A stretch of DNA of 64,000 nucleotides, from positions 5,851,001 through 5,915,000 of the forward strand of contig NZ_CP124747.1 of assembly GCF_041860085.1 (NCBI RefSeq), read 5' to 3'. Under the pieces are notes generated by a model that was given only the letters and a program-made list of their open reading frames with translations, was not told where the DNA came from and ran no database searches. The DNA is from Schlesneria sp. DSM 10557. Lineage in GTDB: Bacteria; Planctomycetota; Planctomycetia; Planctomycetales; Planctomycetaceae. The position numbers and the translations under genes are program-made. Below are positions 1-8,660 of this stretch, one piece after another; position 1 is the first letter of the stretch, and each line of letters begins with the position of its first letter.

Positions 1-1
1 C

Positions 2-193
2 GTGATGCAGGGGCCGTTCGCGGAAACAAAGGAAATCGTCGCGGGATACTCGATCTGGGATGTACAATCGATCGACGAGGCCATCGACTGGGCGAAACGC
101 TGTCCCCTGGAGGATGGCGCCGAGGTCGAAATACGCCCGATTTTTTCGTATTCGGAAGAGGATGTCAGCGAGATTTTGACTTCGCCTCAGTGA
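2..193 (+). CDS. YCII-related domain protein, C-terminal fragment
   Basis: The reading frame is open at the window edge and ends with TGA at 191-193, so only about the last 63 residues are visible. The motif GPFAETKEIVAGY followed by a helix containing EAIDWAKRCP and the strand EVEIRPI is the typical second half of YCII-related (PhnB-associated, DGPF) proteins of about 120 residues. These small dimeric alpha-beta proteins often sit next to ECF sigma factors, but the partner here would lie outside the window. No catalytic role can be assigned. The internal ATG near position 5 is not a credible start because it would cut the fold in half. Confidence 0.75.
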   Translation: MMQGPFAETKEIVAGYSIWDVQSIDEAIDWAKRCPLEDGAEVEIRPIFSYSEEDVSEILTSPQ

Positions 194-197
194 CCCC

Positions 198-494
198 TGT
201 GGAACCGGTATCCTGCCAGTTTCAGGATTTTCTGACCACTCCGCTGCAGGCGGGCACAAAAAAGGCACTACCGAAAAGCGGCGGGGCTCCGCGTCTCCTT
301 TTGAACATCCCTGCCAACGGTCAAATTGGAATCTTCGTGTGGGGTCCGGGGAGAAAGTGATCGATCCGCCGATGACGCAGAGCGACGCAGATTTCAAGGA
401 CAAGAGAAACCTCTGCGAAAATCGGCGCAATCTGCGGATCAATCGTGTCTGGGAACGCCGTTTCAATGTGGAATCGGCATCCTGCCGGTTTCAG
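198..494. repeat. Two imperfect copies of a 28-29 bp intergenic motif
   Basis: The segment 198-226 (TGTGGAACCGGTATCCTGCC and following TTTCAGG) recurs at 467-494 as TGTGGAATCGGCATCCTGCC plus TTTCAG, with three mismatches. Both copies are in the gene-free stretch between the YCII fragment and the RepA-like gene, in the same orientation and about 270 bp apart. No coding frame explains them. They are probably degenerate copies of an intergenic element. Confidence 0.5.
376..436. repeat. CGCAGA/TCTGCG intergenic repeat element
   Basis: CGCAGAG (376-382) and CGCAGAT (386-392) are followed by their complements CTCTGCG (411-417) and ATCTGCG (430-436), giving two interlocked inverted pairs. Similar CGCAGA-rich intergenic stretches are, as far as I recall, frequent in planctomycete genomes. 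That point is from memory and needs a genome-wide count. Short open frames crossing the region have no recognisable protein similarity. Confidence 0.45.
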
Positions 495-596
495 CTCTTC
501 TCCGCTGACACCAAGGCGGTCGCGGAACCGGTGAGGAACTCGAAATTCTTGAGCTGACTGTCCCATTTTTTCCCGTCGTCCAGTATTGTGATTAAC

Positions 597-643
597 TTGC
601 GACAAAAAAATATGTTGACACGATGTCGCAATGAGCGTAGTCT
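597..643 (+). promoter_or_regulatory. Operator-like inverted repeat with sigma70-type promoter
   Basis: TTGCGACA (597-604) and its perfect complement TGTCGCAA (624-631) flank a TTGACA hexamer (615-620). A TAGTCT hexamer (638-643) follows after a 17-bp spacer. The layout suggests a promoter whose -35 box lies between two half-sites of a repressor. It precedes the RepA-like ATPase gene by about 65 bp. A related arrangement recurs at 26786-26829. Confidence 0.5.
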
Positions 644-707
644 CTGAAGCCATCATGAGCGATTCACAAGGGAATCCGCGTTGAGCAGGTGGGGGGGGGC
701 TGGGGCG

Positions 708-1802
708 ATGCTGCTGGAAGTGATGAGTGGGGTTGAGTCGCGACCGCTGGAGTGGGTTTGGGAGGGCGTGGTCCCGCTTGGGAAACTGACGCTGCTGATT
801 GGCGAGCCGGGAATCGGGAAAAGTCTGGTCGCGATGGATACCATTGCACGAGCGACACAGGGGCGACAAGGGCTGGCCGAAGATCCCCGCGGGCTGCCGG
901 GCGATGTGATCCTGTTTGCGGGTGAGGATGATCTTTGCAGCACGATCCGTCCACGGCTGGATGCTGCGGGAGCTGTCATCGAGCGCGTCAGTGTCGTCCA
1001 GAATTTTGATGTCGACTCACTGGCACCTTCGTCTTACGAGCGACCGAGGCTGGATGAAGATCTCTCGATCGAGATGCTCGAGTGCTGTCTGCAAGGGAAC
1101 CGGGAAGCGAACCAGCCTGTCCAACTGATCGTCATCGATCCGATCAATTGTTATCTGGATCACATCGACAGCCAGCATGAAGACCGGGTTCGGGTGATGG
1201 CGTCTAAACTGGCGGATCTGGCACAGCGGTGCAATGTCGCCATTCTGCTGATCGCTCAACCTGCCCGAGTGGGGATTGGCAAGCGAGGGGCCTGGATGCC
1301 GACAACCCGCGTGTTTGCGAAAGCGGCTCGCTCGGTCTGGCTCGTCACACAGGACCCTGATGACGGGCAGCGTCGATTACTGCTTCCCATCAAAACGAAC
1401 CTCTGCGCGTTGCCCCCGGGGTTTGGGTTTCAAATTCACAATCAGGCCATCGTGTGGGAGACGGACTCCGTGTCGATGACGGCGGAGCAGTATCTGGAAG
1501 AGTCTCAAGAGCAGCAGCGAGTTCAGGTCCGCCAGAAATCGAGCGAGCTGACGCGCGTGGTCGACTGGTTGCGGGCCCGGCTCAGTCAGGGAGAGGTCCC
1601 TTCATCGCTGCTTCGGGAGGAAGCCGCGGAGTTTCAGATCACCGAAGCGACGTTGCGGCGTGCATTGCGGTTGTTGAATTGCCAGAAGTCCAAAGAAAAA
1701 TGTGCCACAGGTCGCTGGTTCTGGCGACTCCCGGAGCCGTGGGACGAGGCAGCTGGGGCGAATGTCGAAGTTGCTCAACCTGCTCAAATTGAGCAACTTT
1801 AA
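708..1802 (+). CDS. RepA-like AAA (AAA_25) ATPase
   Basis: This is a RecA-fold ATPase of the RepA/AAA_25 type, found in plasmid replication helicases and in many phage or integrative elements. Walker A is GEPGIGKS near residue 31, Walker B is the hydrophobic strand ending in VIDPIN, and a later QPAR segment resembles the motif that senses nucleotide. The last third is rich in charged helices and contains a winged-helix-like stretch (RVVDWLRARL and following) that could bind DNA. An in-frame TTG lies at 681 and a second ATG at 723. I prefer ATG 708 because the fold begins shortly after it. The last twelve codons are supplied by the 9-bp repeat array at 1767. No primase, integrase or HTH partner is adjacent, so it may be a remnant of a mobile element. 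Confidence 0.7.
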   Translation: MLLEVMSGVESRPLEWVWEGVVPLGKLTLLIGEPGIGKSLVAMDTIARATQGRQGLAEDPRGLPGDVILFAGEDDLCSTIRPRLDAAGAVIERVSVVQNFDVDSLAPSSYERPRLDEDLSIEMLECCLQGNREANQPVQLIVIDPINCYLDHIDSQHEDRVRVMASKLADLAQRCNVAILLIAQPARVGIGKRGAWMPTTRVFAKAARSVWLVTQDPDDGQRRLLLPIKTNLCALPPGFGFQIHNQAIVWETDSVSMTAEQYLEESQEQQRVQVRQKSSELTRVVDWLRARLSQGEVPSSLLREEAAEFQITEATLRRALRLLNCQKSKEKCATGRWFWRLPEPWDEAAGANVEVAQPAQIEQL

Positions 1803-1869
1803 AACCGCAGAATCGCCCTGAAAACAGGGAAGTTGCTCAACTCGTTCAACTTGCTCAACACATTTTTTT
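1767..1869. repeat. 9-bp iteron-like array, copy A
   Basis: Block 1 (1767-1799) is three 9-mers, TTGCTCAAC, CTGCTCAAA and TTGAGCAAC, the last inverted. With flanks it forms the perfect 11-bp inverted pair AAGTTGCTCAA/TTGAGCAACTT around a 10-bp spacer. Block 2 (1819-1869) holds TTGCTCAAC, TCGTTCAAC and TTGCTCAAC and ends in a run of seven T. The same two blocks with the same 19-bp gap are found at 27097-27198. Block 1 encodes the end of the RepA-like protein. A role as terminator, iteron or recombination site is possible. Confidence 0.75.
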
Positions 1870-2200
1870 CCGCGTGACAACAGAGGAGCAAGAGCGGGTC
1901 ATGTTAGGACGGTCGAGTCGCTGTTTCGAACGGTCAGTGACTGCGGAAACCAGATGGTCCCACCTGGTCGGTCTGACCACTGTTATGGCAGAAAGTGTCA
2001 TGGCAACAAGCCAGAATTCGCGGGCTGGATCCGACGCTCGTAAAGTGAGCAACAGAGGTCCGGCACGACTTCGCACGGAGAGGGGAGGGGGCTGAGCCTG
2101 GCACCGATGTCAACATACAGCAGGAACAAAGCCTTACTGATGGACCCATTCGGGCGGCCAAACGGCCTGGCGCAATGGCTGGCCGATGGAAATCAAAAAG
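1870..2200. other. Gene-free stretch between repeat array and tRNA-Phe
   Basis: Short frames on both strands show no recognisable protein. I looked for a copy of the tRNA 3' end that would mark an attachment site and saw none that is convincing. Confidence 0.4.
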
Positions 2201-2273
2201 TGGCTGGGGCCGGGATCGAACCGGCGACACCAGGATTTTCAGTCCTGTGCTCTACCAACTGAGCTACCCAGCC
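2201..2273 (-). tRNA. tRNA-Phe (GAA)
   Basis: Read on the minus strand, the sequence folds as a full cloverleaf of 73 nt. The acceptor stem is GGCTGGG pairing with CCCAGCC, the D arm contains AGCTCAGTTGGTAGAGC, the anticodon loop is CTGAAAA (anticodon GAA), and the T arm is GCCGGTTCGATCCCGGC, followed by discriminator A. The 3' CCA is not encoded. The 3' end points toward the RepA-like gene, the usual orientation when a tRNA 3' end serves as an integration site. Confidence 0.95.
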
Positions 2274-2566
2274 GACCATAGGCTCGGTGACGAGCATGTC
2301 ATGGGGGACGAGGATCATACCCATTTGATTCAGTTTCGCAACTGATCCGGGACGCTCAAGTTTCTGAAGTTCGTCAAAATTGGTTCCTGAGCCTGTTTCA
2401 GCGGAATAATTTGCCGGATCCGATTTTTGGTAACCCGAAATTCGCTCAAATGAGAGAACCTGCGCGGGATAGCGGACGCTGCGGCAGGAGGCTCGACTTG
2501 TCTGGATTGAAGTTCTGGCCGATACAAACGGTGCGGAATTGTCACATTTTCAGCGAGTTGTCTGGC

Positions 2567-3493
2567 ATGAGTTTTCATCAGCGAATCATTACCCGTCGGA
2601 CCATGATCGCCAGTTCTCTGGCCGTCTGGTGTTGCGGCTGTCGTCATGCACCGATCACCGGGCGTGGTCAACTGCTCGCGATCCCCGAAACGCAGGAAGT
2701 TTCCATGGGACTCTCGGCCTATGAAGAGGTCGTGAAGAAAGAGAGCCTGTCGACAAATCAGCAATACATTGACATGGTCAATCGAGTGGGACATCGGATT
2801 GCCCAGATTTCTGACCGGCCTGATTACGAATGGGAATTCAAAGTTCTCGCCACGCCCGAGCAGAATGCCTTCTGCCTGCCCGGGGGGAAGGTGGCGATTC
2901 ACGAAGGAATCCTGCCGATCTGCGAGAACGAAGCCGGACTGGCGGTCGTGATGTCGCACGAGATTGGACATGCACTCGCTCGACATGGCGGCGAACGGAT
3001 GACACAAAATTACGTCGTCCAGGGGGGGCAGATGCTGCTTTCCTACGCCACAAAGAATCAGGACGAAAAACGCCAGCAGATGATCCAGCAGGCCTACGGC
3101 GTCGGGACCCAATATGGCGCGGTGCTCCCCTTCAGCCGCAAGCAGGAACTGGAAGCAGACCACATCGGCGTGATGCTGATGTCGAAAGCGGGTTACGACC
3201 CCTCCGAAGCTCCTCAGTTCTGGTCCAGGTTCGCCGCCAGCCACAAAGGCCAGCAGCCATCAGAGTTTATGTCGACGCACCCGAGTGACGAACGACGTGA
3301 GCAGGCTTTGGTCAAGCTGCTTCCCGAGGCACGGGAGCTTTATGCGGGTGCTGGAGAAAAAATCGGGATCGGCGAGTCGATCTCCGTGACGCAGATGGCA
3401 GCGCATCAGGAAGATGCCGAACTGAAGTCATTACCCGTTTCCGGTGCGTCCGCATCCAAGTCGCTGACCCCTGCGAATGATGATTGGCGCTAG
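2567..3493 (+). CDS. M48-family metallopeptidase, probable lipoprotein
   Basis: This is a periplasm-facing zinc peptidase of the M48 family (LoiP/BepA-like, without the membrane domain of HtpX). The zinc motif HEIGHALARHG (HExxH) lies near residue 132, and the third ligand is in the downstream ELEADHIG motif near residue 200. The N-terminus has a short hydrophobic segment ending in a cysteine-rich stretch (LAVWCCGC) that could be a lipobox, so anchoring to a membrane is likely. The frame is open from 2411, but the preceding residues do not look like protein and ATG 2567 gives a sensible signal sequence. ATG 2603 is an alternative. The likely role is quality control of envelope proteins. It is a single gene between tRNA-Phe and the kinase cluster. 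Confidence 0.85.
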   Translation: MSFHQRIITRRTMIASSLAVWCCGCRHAPITGRGQLLAIPETQEVSMGLSAYEEVVKKESLSTNQQYIDMVNRVGHRIAQISDRPDYEWEFKVLATPEQNAFCLPGGKVAIHEGILPICENEAGLAVVMSHEIGHALARHGGERMTQNYVVQGGQMLLSYATKNQDEKRQQMIQQAYGVGTQYGAVLPFSRKQELEADHIGVMLMSKAGYDPSEAPQFWSRFAASHKGQQPSEFMSTHPSDERREQALVKLLPEARELYAGAGEKIGIGESISVTQMAAHQEDAELKSLPVSGASASKSLTPANDDWR

Positions 3494-3654
3494 AAAGGGC
3501 TTCGAGGCACCTGTGAAGGGGCCGGAGCTGTTCCCTTGCGGAATCGGTAAAATCTTTGTGGATCGCCAAAACGGACGCCACGTGCGAGAATCCTTCCACG
3601 TTCACTCCCTGATATAATGGCCACGGGAGTGTCTTCCAGGGGGAGTCGTGGATC

Positions 3655-5097
3655 ATGGAACCGCAGTGGATCTGGCCATTTGAGCTGCTCGATAAGCTTG
3701 GCGAAGGGGGCATGGGTGTTGTCTACCGTGCGCGCTACGTCGGCAACAATCGACAAGTTGCCGTGAAGCTCATTCCCAACGATATCACGGCAAACGCGAC
3801 CGTTTTTGCCCGGTTCGAACGCGAACTGGATGTTTTGAAGCAGCTTTCGCACCCCAACATCGTGCATTGCTTCGGCGGGAGTTGTGAGAGCAAACAACGA
3901 TTCTACGCAATGGAATACGTTCCCGGCGGGACGCTTTCCGACTATCTGCTCGAGAAGGGGGCTCTCGGCTGGGAAAACGCCGTCGATTATGCCATTCAGA
4001 TGTGCGATGCGCTGCAGTATGCCCATGAAAAAGGGGTGACGCACCGCGACGTGAAGCCGGCGAACTTCCTGATGACGAAATCAGGGCAATTGAAGCTGAG
4101 TGACTTTGGACTGGCCTCGATTGTTTCTCAGGGACGGCTGACGGCGTCGGGGCGCACGGTGGGGACAATTCTCTATATGTCTCCTGAGCAGATTCGGGGG
4201 GGGCCGGTCACAAATCGGGTTGATCTGTATGGTCTGGGCTGCGTGATCTTTGAGATGCTTTCGGGCCGAACACCCTATAGCGGAGAGACCGCGGCCGAGG
4301 TGATGCAGCGGCATCTGAAGGACCCTGTCCCCCACGTGGCGGCGATCGTGCTGAACTGCCCGTTGGAACTCGATCAACTGGTGTGTGAACTGCTTGCGAA
4401 GGATCCGGCTCAGCGGCCTGCCACGGCGGCAGAAGTGAATCGTCGCCTGCACGAGATTCTGCTTCCCGGCCGTAAGATGGTTGCCGTCGAACCGAGCCTG
4501 TTTGGCTCTGGTAAGCAGCCCCCGGTCAAGATGATCAAGGCGAAGTCCTCACCCGCGTCATCGAAACGGGCGGTCGCTCCCGAAGCGACGGTCTCGAGTC
4601 GGATTCCCTGGGGAATTGCGGGTGTCGCTTCGCTGATGTGCCTGTTTCTGGCTTATGGCTGGATGCAATCCGCTCGGCAATTGCGACAGGCGGAACAAAA
4701 CTGGGTGTCACTGCTGGATCACGGTGAACCGGGCGTGCGGGTGGTCGCCGCCAGTTCATTGGCCAAGTTTCCCTCGCTTAGTCCTGATACGATCTCCAGA
4801 CTGAGTGACTGTGCGTCGTTACCTCATATCGATCTGCAGCTTGCGTCGCTGCGAACCCTGTCCGCTCACGCCTCGCAGTCACGCTCACTCGCCGCAGAAC
4901 TGCTGCGGATTCAGAAATCGGACGAAAGTTCGGCCGTTCGGGCGGAAGCGGCAACCGTGCTGACGGCCATTCAGCAGTCAAGCCGGCCGTTCTCTTACTT
5001 CTTTTTTGCCCTTGAGGGGATCATCGTGCTGTCGCTCATCGGGGCCGGATTTGGGGGCTGGTGGATCTGGAACAAATTTAAAGCCTTCGCCAATTAG
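3655..5097 (+). CDS. Serine/threonine protein kinase with C-terminal membrane segments
   Basis: This is a Hanks-type kinase starting almost directly with the catalytic domain (residues 9-270). The glycine loop is LGEGGMGVVYRA, the ATP lysine is K38 in VAVKL, the catalytic loop is HRDVKPANF with D132, and DFG is at 150-152 (DFGLAS) followed by SPEQ. A hydrophobic segment near 315-335 (GVASLMCLFLAYGWM) is followed by a helical region of about 100 residues that resembles HEAT repeats. A second hydrophobic segment lies close to the C-terminus (FALEGIIVLSLIGAGFGG). It lacks the N-terminal module that the next two kinases share. It is the first of three kinase genes on the same strand, separated by 285-370 bp, so they may be independently transcribed. 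Confidence 0.93.
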   Translation: MEPQWIWPFELLDKLGEGGMGVVYRARYVGNNRQVAVKLIPNDITANATVFARFERELDVLKQLSHPNIVHCFGGSCESKQRFYAMEYVPGGTLSDYLLEKGALGWENAVDYAIQMCDALQYAHEKGVTHRDVKPANFLMTKSGQLKLSDFGLASIVSQGRLTASGRTVGTILYMSPEQIRGGPVTNRVDLYGLGCVIFEMLSGRTPYSGETAAEVMQRHLKDPVPHVAAIVLNCPLELDQLVCELLAKDPAQRPATAAEVNRRLHEILLPGRKMVAVEPSLFGSGKQPPVKMIKAKSSPASSKRAVAPEATVSSRIPWGIAGVASLMCLFLAYGWMQSARQLRQAEQNWVSLLDHGEPGVRVVAASSLAKFPSLSPDTISRLSDCASLPHIDLQLASLRTLSAHASQSRSLAAELLRIQKSDESSAVRAEAATVLTAIQQSSRPFSYFFFALEGIIVLSLIGAGFGGWWIWNKFKAFAN

Positions 5098-5382
5098 CTT
5101 GAGAAACTGGTCTCGTGACTGGCCCGTGTGAGGTAAACTGTTCTGAGTCCTTCACCGCGAAAAAACGTCATTTGGTCGCTTCAACTGCGGCAGTGACTGT
5201 AAGAGAAACGACGAGTTTGGGAAGTGGTACCTTCAGCCTGAAATCGGGATTCCTGTCTGGCACGTGAGAATTTTTACCGATAATTCTGTGACGTCCGTAT
5301 TGAATTGTTGACCAACTCCCTGAGCGTCACAAGAATACTTTTTGTGGCATTTTCGAGGTATTCCTGCCAGAGCGCGCGGATC

Positions 5383-7140
5383 ATGGCGACATCACAAGCT
5401 GTTGAATCCTTCTGGCTCCAACTCACCAAAAGCAGGCTGCTCACCGCTCAAGAAGTGAAGGCAGTCGCTGATGAACTTGCGGGCGAAGGTGTCGATACGG
5501 ACGCTCTTGCCGCGAAGAAACTGGTCCAGCGTGGTCTGATTACCCGTTATCAGGCGGACCGACTTCTTGAGGGGCGTTCCCGGGGTTTCTTCTTTGATGA
5601 CTATAAACTGCTGGATCTTCTCGGGATCGGCGGGATGGGCTGGGTTTATCGCGCCCAGAGCGTCAGTACCGGTCAGACGTTCGCACTGAAGGTCCTGCTG
5701 GACCAGTTGAAGCAGGATCGAGGGCTGCTGGCGCGTTTTGAACAGGAAGTCCGTGCGGGGCAGCGGTTCAAGCACGAGAACATCGTGCGGACATACGAAT
5801 CAGGCAACGCGGGTGGCTTGCCCTACATGATCATGGAGTTTGTGGAAGGCCCCAGTCTGCTGGAACTGCTGCGAATGCGCGAACGGAGTCGGCTTCCCTG
5901 GCAGCAGGCCTGCGACATCGCACGACAAGCCGCCAACGGACTGCATCATGTCCACCGGGCCGGTTTCGTTCATCGGGACATCAAACCCCAGAATCTTCTG
6001 GTTGACCACAACGGACTGACCAAAATCCTCGACTTCGGTCTCTCAATGAAAAAGGATGGCGAAGACGGGGACGAGTTCTCGATGGCGATGATTTTCGGGC
6101 ATGAATGCGTCGGGACGGCGGCTTATACCTCGCCAGAGCAGGCACTCGACAGTCTGACCGCGGATGCTCGATCCGATATCTATAGTCTGGGCTGCACATT
6201 GTTTGCGTCGCTGACGGGGGATACCCCCTTTCCTTACTCGCGGACATCGGAAGTCCTGAAAGGGCACCAGTCGGTGATCCCTCGCCACGTTAGCGACATG
6301 GTCCCCGCCATCCCACGGGAGGTGGGTGATCTCGTTGCGAAAATGCTGGCCAAGAATCCCGCGGACCGTTTCGCTTCGGCGGCCGAGGTCGCCCAGGCTT
6401 TGGCGCCGTTCTCCAAGACGTTACCGGTGGAATTCAATTTCAGCCGAATCCTGGCAGAGCGAAATCGGGGGGCGGAAGAAAAGCTGGCCGAACTCCAGAA
6501 GCGGCAGCGATCAGCCTCGGGGGCGGCAAGTTCCACAGCCAAGCTGACGGCGGGAAGTTCGGTTGCCAGTTCGACAACAGCCGCATTGCCGCAGGAGGCG
6601 AATCCCTCGGCCCCGGCGGGACCGTCCGTGATTCGTCGGGGTGGATTTCGGTTTGAAAAACCCCCTTCCATCACGATGAAGCAAAAGATCGAAAGCGTGG
6701 CTCATTCCGACGCAAGTTCGATGAAAGCCATCAATTCCGGCATGGTCCTCCAGCCGTTCACCGGGGGGGCAGCGATTCCACTCGTGAAGGACCCCTTCGT
6801 GATTGGGCGTCGCGGGGACTGTGATCTGCAAATTCAGGATAACGCGGTCTCCGGAAGACACTGCGAGTTGCGATTTGACGGAACCGCCTGGACCCTGATT
6901 GATCTGAACAGTCGCAACGGAACCCGCGTGAATGGGGCACTAATCCAGGAACACCGGCTGAAACTGGGTGACAAGATCATCGTAGGGCCGTCGCTGGCTC
7001 TGCGATATACTCATCCCGCGAAGGAATCGGCAGCACGCTGGGCAACCCGCGTCCGTGTCGGATTGCTGGTTGTGCTGGGGCTGGCGGGACTTGCGGGGCT
7101 TGTCGCTGCGGGTCTCTGGATGTGGGGTGGCCGGGGCTGA
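5383..7140 (+). CDS. Serine/threonine protein kinase with C-terminal FHA domain
   Basis: From N to C there is a helical module of about 60 residues (SRLLTAQEVKAV to ITRYQADRLLEG), a Hanks-type kinase domain (about 70-345; LGIGGMGWVYRA, HRDIKPQN with Asp near 199, DFGLS near 217), and a low-complexity Ala/Ser linker. An FHA domain follows (about 465-540; IGRRGDCDLQIQD, SGRHCEL, NSRNGTRVNG), and a single membrane helix lies at the end (about 555-580). FHA domains bind phosphothreonine, so the protein could recruit its own substrates or dock to another kinase. I start at ATG 5383. The upstream in-frame ATG at 5305 adds 26 residues with no conserved look. Confidence 0.93.
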   Translation: MATSQAVESFWLQLTKSRLLTAQEVKAVADELAGEGVDTDALAAKKLVQRGLITRYQADRLLEGRSRGFFFDDYKLLDLLGIGGMGWVYRAQSVSTGQTFALKVLLDQLKQDRGLLARFEQEVRAGQRFKHENIVRTYESGNAGGLPYMIMEFVEGPSLLELLRMRERSRLPWQQACDIARQAANGLHHVHRAGFVHRDIKPQNLLVDHNGLTKILDFGLSMKKDGEDGDEFSMAMIFGHECVGTAAYTSPEQALDSLTADARSDIYSLGCTLFASLTGDTPFPYSRTSEVLKGHQSVIPRHVSDMVPAIPREVGDLVAKMLAKNPADRFASAAEVAQALAPFSKTLPVEFNFSRILAERNRGAEEKLAELQKRQRSASGAASSTAKLTAGSSVASSTTAALPQEANPSAPAGPSVIRRGGFRFEKPPSITMKQKIESVAHSDASSMKAINSGMVLQPFTGGAAIPLVKDPFVIGRRGDCDLQIQDNAVSGRHCELRFDGTAWTLIDLNSRNGTRVNGALIQEHRLKLGDKIIVGPSLALRYTHPAKESAARWATRVRVGLLVVLGLAGLAGLVAAGLWMWGGRG

Positions 7141-7510
7141 CGAACCGGTGCCGCTGTCCCAACGGGCGGCTCGACGAATTTTGGCCGGCGGGGACGTTTT
7201 AAAAAACCTGCGGGAACTCCCGGCAATCGTGGCTCGTCGAAGGGGGGAGTTGGCACGCTCTCCTTTTGGAAACCAGACTTTGCCTGTGGAAACGCCCCGT
7301 TGTGGGGGCAGGCCGTCAGGTTAACGTCTCACCGGTCGACTTGTTTCCAAATGCGAGGTGAATTGTGGGCAATCGCCGAACAATCGGCTTGTCCGTCGTG
7401 TCACTTTGAGGCTATTCTGACCCGCCAAACGTCGGGTACCATGTGACGCCGGAAAGACCGCTGCGTCTGCGACATGGATTAACAGGGATCGATGGGTTGT
7501 GGGGACTTGA
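7141..7510. other. Intergenic region between kinase genes
   Basis: No convincing gene is visible. A GCCCC...GGGGC hairpin near 7292-7310 could act in termination of the FHA kinase transcript, but it lacks a T run. No promoter is clear enough to call. Confidence 0.3.
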
Positions 7511-8629
7511 ATGTCAGTCTCAGTGGATGGGTTCCTGCAGCACCTGAGCGACAGTGGGATTCTGTCGCCAGAAGAACTCCTGGAACTCGAAGCACAGATT
7601 CCCTCGACCAAGCGATCGCACGACGCGCTGGCTCTGGCACGCGAACTCGTTCGGCTGAAAAAGCTGACGCCGTTCCAGGCGAACCGTTTGTATGCCGAAA
7701 ACCCCGCCCCGTTGATTCTCGGGAATTATGTCCTGCTCGAGAAAATCGGTTCCGGTGGCATGGGAAAAGTCTACAAGGCCCAGCATCGCCGGATGAAGCG
7801 AATTGTGGCGGTGAAAGTTCTGTCTCAAACAGCCCTTCAGAGTTCGAACGTCGTCAAGCGATTCCTGCGTGAGGCGGAAGCGGCCGCGAAACTGAGTCAC
7901 CCGAATATCGTCGCTGCGTTCGACGCGGACGAGATTGACGGGATCCCGTTTCTGGCCATGGAATTTGTCGAAGGTGAAGATCTGGCCGTCTGCGTCAAGT
8001 CATCGGGGGCCATGACGATTGAACGGGCACTGGACTGCGTGCTGCAAGTGGCCCGGGGTCTGGAGCATGCACACCATCAGGGCATTGTCCATCGCGATAT
8101 CAAGCCGGCCAACCTGTTACTCGACGCTCACGGAATTGTCAAAATTCTCGACATGGGCTTGGCCCGGTTTCACGATTCCAGCGATTCAGCGATGCCTGTC
8201 GCGGAGACTGCCGGCATTACTCAGGCTGGTAGTCTTGTCGGGACGGTGGATTTCATGTCGCCCGAACAGGCGATCGATTCCCGCAGCGCTGACCATACTT
8301 CTGATATTTATAGTCTGGGTGCGACACTGTACTACCTGCTGACTGGCAAGCCGATGTATGAAGCGGCCACGCTGATGGCCAGACTGCTGGAACATCGCGA
8401 TGCCCCGATTCCGTCGATTCGCGCGGTCCGTGGCGACGTTCCTGCTCAGATTGATGTCATCTTCTGCCGTATGGTGGCCAAGAAGAAACAGGATCGATAC
8501 CCGACAATGACGGACCTGATCACTGATCTGTTGAACTGGCAGAATGTCGCTTCGTCAGAGGGGAGTTCCTCCAGTGAGGATTTGACGGTCCCTTCCAATG
8601 TTCTCAACCTGATTTTCGGCGACGATTGA
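7511..8629 (+). CDS. Serine/threonine protein kinase with DMG motif
   Basis: This is a Hanks-type kinase with the same N-terminal helical module as the preceding gene (FLQHLSDSGILSPEELL to LTPFQANRLYA, residues 7-60). The kinase domain follows (about 73-345; IGSGGMGKVYKA, VAVKVL, HRDIKPANL with Asp near 196). The metal-binding DFG motif reads DMG in ILDMGLARF. Methionine at that place occurs in other planctomycete kinases as I recall and need not abolish activity. No membrane segment, FHA or WD40 domain follows, so this is a short soluble kinase. The product may be a cytosolic partner of the two membrane-linked kinases upstream. Confidence 0.92.
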   Translation: MSVSVDGFLQHLSDSGILSPEELLELEAQIPSTKRSHDALALARELVRLKKLTPFQANRLYAENPAPLILGNYVLLEKIGSGGMGKVYKAQHRRMKRIVAVKVLSQTALQSSNVVKRFLREAEAAAKLSHPNIVAAFDADEIDGIPFLAMEFVEGEDLAVCVKSSGAMTIERALDCVLQVARGLEHAHHQGIVHRDIKPANLLLDAHGIVKILDMGLARFHDSSDSAMPVAETAGITQAGSLVGTVDFMSPEQAIDSRSADHTSDIYSLGATLYYLLTGKPMYEAATLMARLLEHRDAPIPSIRAVRGDVPAQIDVIFCRMVAKKKQDRYPTMTDLITDLLNWQNVASSEGSSSSEDLTVPSNVLNLIFGDD

Positions 8630-8660
8630 GAGGCGAATACCGACCGGTGAATAAAGTAAG

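Noticed and set aside
1870..2200. Search for a direct repeat of the tRNA-Phe 3' end as attachment site
   Set aside because: Only short GC-rich similarities such as GCTGGGGC near 1753 were seen, too short to count as an att site.
2330..3244. Minus-strand frame of 304 codons opposite the M48 peptidase
   Set aside because: The plus-strand frame has the HExxH motif; the minus-strand translation is unrecognisable.
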